Source of the DNA: Janthinobacterium sp. FW305-129
GTDB taxonomy: Bacteria > Pseudomonadota > Gammaproteobacteria > Burkholderiales > Burkholderiaceae_D
Reading direction: 5' to 3'
Length of the DNA: 64,000 nucleotides
Assembly (NCBI RefSeq): GCF_020858115.1
Contig: NZ_JACYMM010000006.1
Location: forward strand, 1-64,000
In this document: positions 62,589 to 64,000 of the stretch, in pieces
Layout: each line of letters starts with the position of its first letter
Numbering within the stretch: position 1 is the stretch's first letter
Program-made: the position numbers and the translations under genes
Notes under the pieces: model-generated
What the model was told of the DNA's origin: nothing
Database searches by the model: none
What the model saw: the letters and a program-made list of their open reading frames with translations, nothing else

Positions 62589-63913
62589 CCTTGCGACCCC
62601 GGCCGCGCATCGAAGCGCCGGCCCCACCACGGCAGAAACACGGTATTGCCGCCGCGCGCGCGGAACCACGGCTGTTCGTGGTCGACGGGCCGCACGACGG
62701 CCGGCGGCGCCACCACCACGGCAGTCGCGCTCTCGCTGTCGCTGCTGCCCGCCACCAGCACGGGCCGGCCCACGTGGTTGGCATAAGCGATGGCCAGCGC
62801 CACGTTCGTCAGCGCCGTGCCGGCGCCCGTTTCACCCAGCAGCGCCGGCATGTTGAAGGTCTGCTTGTTGAAATCGAAGTCGGGCAATTGCTGCGTCAGG
62901 CTTTGCGCCAGCGGGCCAATGCGCTCCGACGAGGCAGGATAGACGGCGCCCGCATCGTGGATGACGTAGCCGATGGCGTCGTCGTTCAATTGCGCGTTCC
63001 GGGCGGCAGCGTCGATGGCAGCGCTCCACGCCTGCACGGCGCGCGGGGACTGTCCCTTGCCGGCGCTGAAATCGGCGACCTTGCGCGTGGCGGGAAAGCC
63101 CAGCCAGGCCAGCGGCGCGCGCTCCGTCTTGTAGCCGGGACCGGCCAGCACCAGCAAGACCATGTTTTCATTGATCTGCTCATCCCTGGGCGGATAACTG
63201 GGCGCATCCCAGTTCATCACCCACACCGTCTTGTCGGGGTTCGCCTGCAGGTAAGCCAGCCCCGCCGCCAGGGACGTAAAGCCCGCATTGGCGCCGCCCA
63301 GGGTCACGCGCACGTCGGGCGGCGTGGCCGTGGTCCAGGAATCGGGGAAATGGGGGTTGCCGATGCTGAAAGCGCGCCTGATTGTATCCTGCACATATTC
63401 TCCAGCTTCTATGGGATCAAGACGTCCCGCAGGCAGCGCATATTCGACACGAATGCCGGCCAGTTCACGGCGCGTGGATTTGTCGGTCAGCGAATGGGCG
63501 TTGTAAAAATACTCTTTGCAGGAAAAATAAATGTCACGAAAGCGATAAATTAACTCGGCAACGTATTGCTGATGGTAGCCTTTAAAGGTTTCGCTACCGT
63601 TATTACCATAGGCAATCATGCCGATCGATTGCACCTTGCCAAAACGCACGGGGTTCTCTTTCACTTTGCTATCGTCCTTGTTCGGCTTGGCCAGGCCCAG
63701 TGTCCACAGCAATTGCCACTCGGTCGGATAATCGCGCCGCTGCAGGGGATTGAGCCACTGCACGCCCACCACCTGCGCCATATACGGCTGCGCGGGCGCA
63801 GCAGGGATAACGGCGGCAAATGGTGACGCCACAGGTGCCTTGCTGGCGCAGGCCGATGTTAAAAAAAGCACGGCAAGCGCCAGCAATGCCGGCATCAAGA
63901 ATAGTCGTTTCAT
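62576..63913 (-). CDS. Lipoprotein resembling DUF2875/Tla3 type VI adaptor family
   Basis: 445 residues from the ATG at 63913. Lipobox-like LTSAC with Cys22, then an N-terminal domain with QVVGVQWLNPLQRRDYPTEW and YVAELIYRFRDIYFSCKEYF, followed by a beta/alpha C-terminal half rich in VMNWDAPSYPPRDEQINENM-type segments. The pattern recalls DUF2875 proteins such as the lipase adaptor Tla3, which load type VI secretion effectors. I recognise this from memory only; if right, effector genes should lie beyond the right edge. The 87 bp from 63914 to the end hold no gene start that I can see. Confidence 0.5.
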   Translation of the reverse strand: MKRLFLMPALLALAVLFLTSACASKAPVASPFAAVIPAAPAQPYMAQVVGVQWLNPLQRRDYPTEWQLLWTLGLAKPNKDDSKVKENPVRFGKVQSIGMIAYGNNGSETFKGYHQQYVAELIYRFRDIYFSCKEYFYNAHSLTDKSTRRELAGIRVEYALPAGRLDPIEAGEYVQDTIRRAFSIGNPHFPDSWTTATPPDVRVTLGGANAGFTSLAAGLAYLQANPDKTVWVMNWDAPSYPPRDEQINENMVLLVLAGPGYKTERAPLAWLGFPATRKVADFSAGKGQSPRAVQAWSAAIDAAARNAQLNDDAIGYVIHDAGAVYPASSERIGPLAQSLTQQLPDFDFNKQTFNMPALLGETGAGTALTNVALAIAYANHVGRPVLVAGSSDSESATAVVVAPPAVVRPVDHEQPWFRARGGNTVFLPWWGRRFDARPGSQGYSR

Positions 63914-64000
63914 CAGCAATCCTTCTTCAAGAGGAACGTCGATTGGCGGGGCCTGCAATACCGACCAAAGTGCAATACCAGACGCAAGACTGAAAACAAA

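Overview
The window looks like chromosome of a GC-rich betaproteobacterium, most likely Oxalobacteraceae (Janthinobacterium/Massilia/Duganella type). This is inferred from gene content and order; nothing was searched. Most of it is densely packed, high-GC housekeeping DNA. One clearly AT-rich gene (41.7-43.8 kb) stands out as foreign.

Layout. 0-0.4 kb: promoter and boxA leader of an rRNA operon that runs leftward off the window. 0.4-1.75 kb: a sodium:neurotransmitter-symporter-type transporter. 1.75-9.2 kb: seven leftward genes forming a peptidoglycan-recycling block: murQ, AmpG-like permease, DigH-like glycosidase lipoprotein, BadF-type sugar kinase, AmiD-like amidase lipoprotein, LysR regulator and D-Ala-D-Ala dipeptidase. 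9.4-15.4 kb: a membrane-anchored AraC regulator, a secreted DJ-1/PfpI fusion, a NagR-like GntR regulator, a serine beta-lactamase-family hydrolase and a DadA-like dehydrogenase, several of which fit the same cell-wall/D-Ala theme. 15.5-26.8 kb: ychJ, then a leucine-degradation (liu) operon with bioA-bioF-bioD-bioB inserted between the subunits of the biotin-dependent methylcrotonyl-CoA carboxylase, ending in two strong terminators and tRNA-Pro(TGG).

27-28.9 kb: a TonB-like protein, then a two-gene HTH-nucleotidyltransferase/HEPN-like module preceded by two near-identical 15-bp operators. 28.9-32.8 kb: rsmI diverging from lppC/lpoA-yraN-diaA-dolP, the same order as in E. coli. 32.9-41.5 kb: a TlpA-like thioredoxin, an ECF sigma/RskA anti-sigma pair, a PaaI thioesterase, a PepSY membrane protein, a PEBP/AraC pair, a small CxxC protein with a TonB-dependent receptor, and ung. 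41.7-43.8 kb: the AT-rich singleton, an Xre-HTH fused to a dynamin-like GTPase domain. It has its own promoter, sits between ung and lipA, and is the best candidate here for an undescribed (possibly anti-phage) system.

44-49 kb: lipA, lipB and ybeD, with a divergent MocR regulator/Bcr-CflA efflux pair between lipB and ybeD. 49.3-55.7 kb: a FecR/DUF6600 protein, a LysE exporter, DUF808 and YiaA-like membrane proteins and a PAS-GGDEF-EAL protein. Next comes a 160-bp element with 17-bp perfect terminal inverted repeats. 56-62.6 kb: an Aer-like chemoreceptor, hemN, a SafE-type membrane protein, ccoI and ccoS, read from a promoter with a perfect FNR box. This is a micro-oxic haem/cbb3-oxidase assembly block. 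At the right edge is a convergent lipoprotein resembling the DUF2875/Tla3 family.
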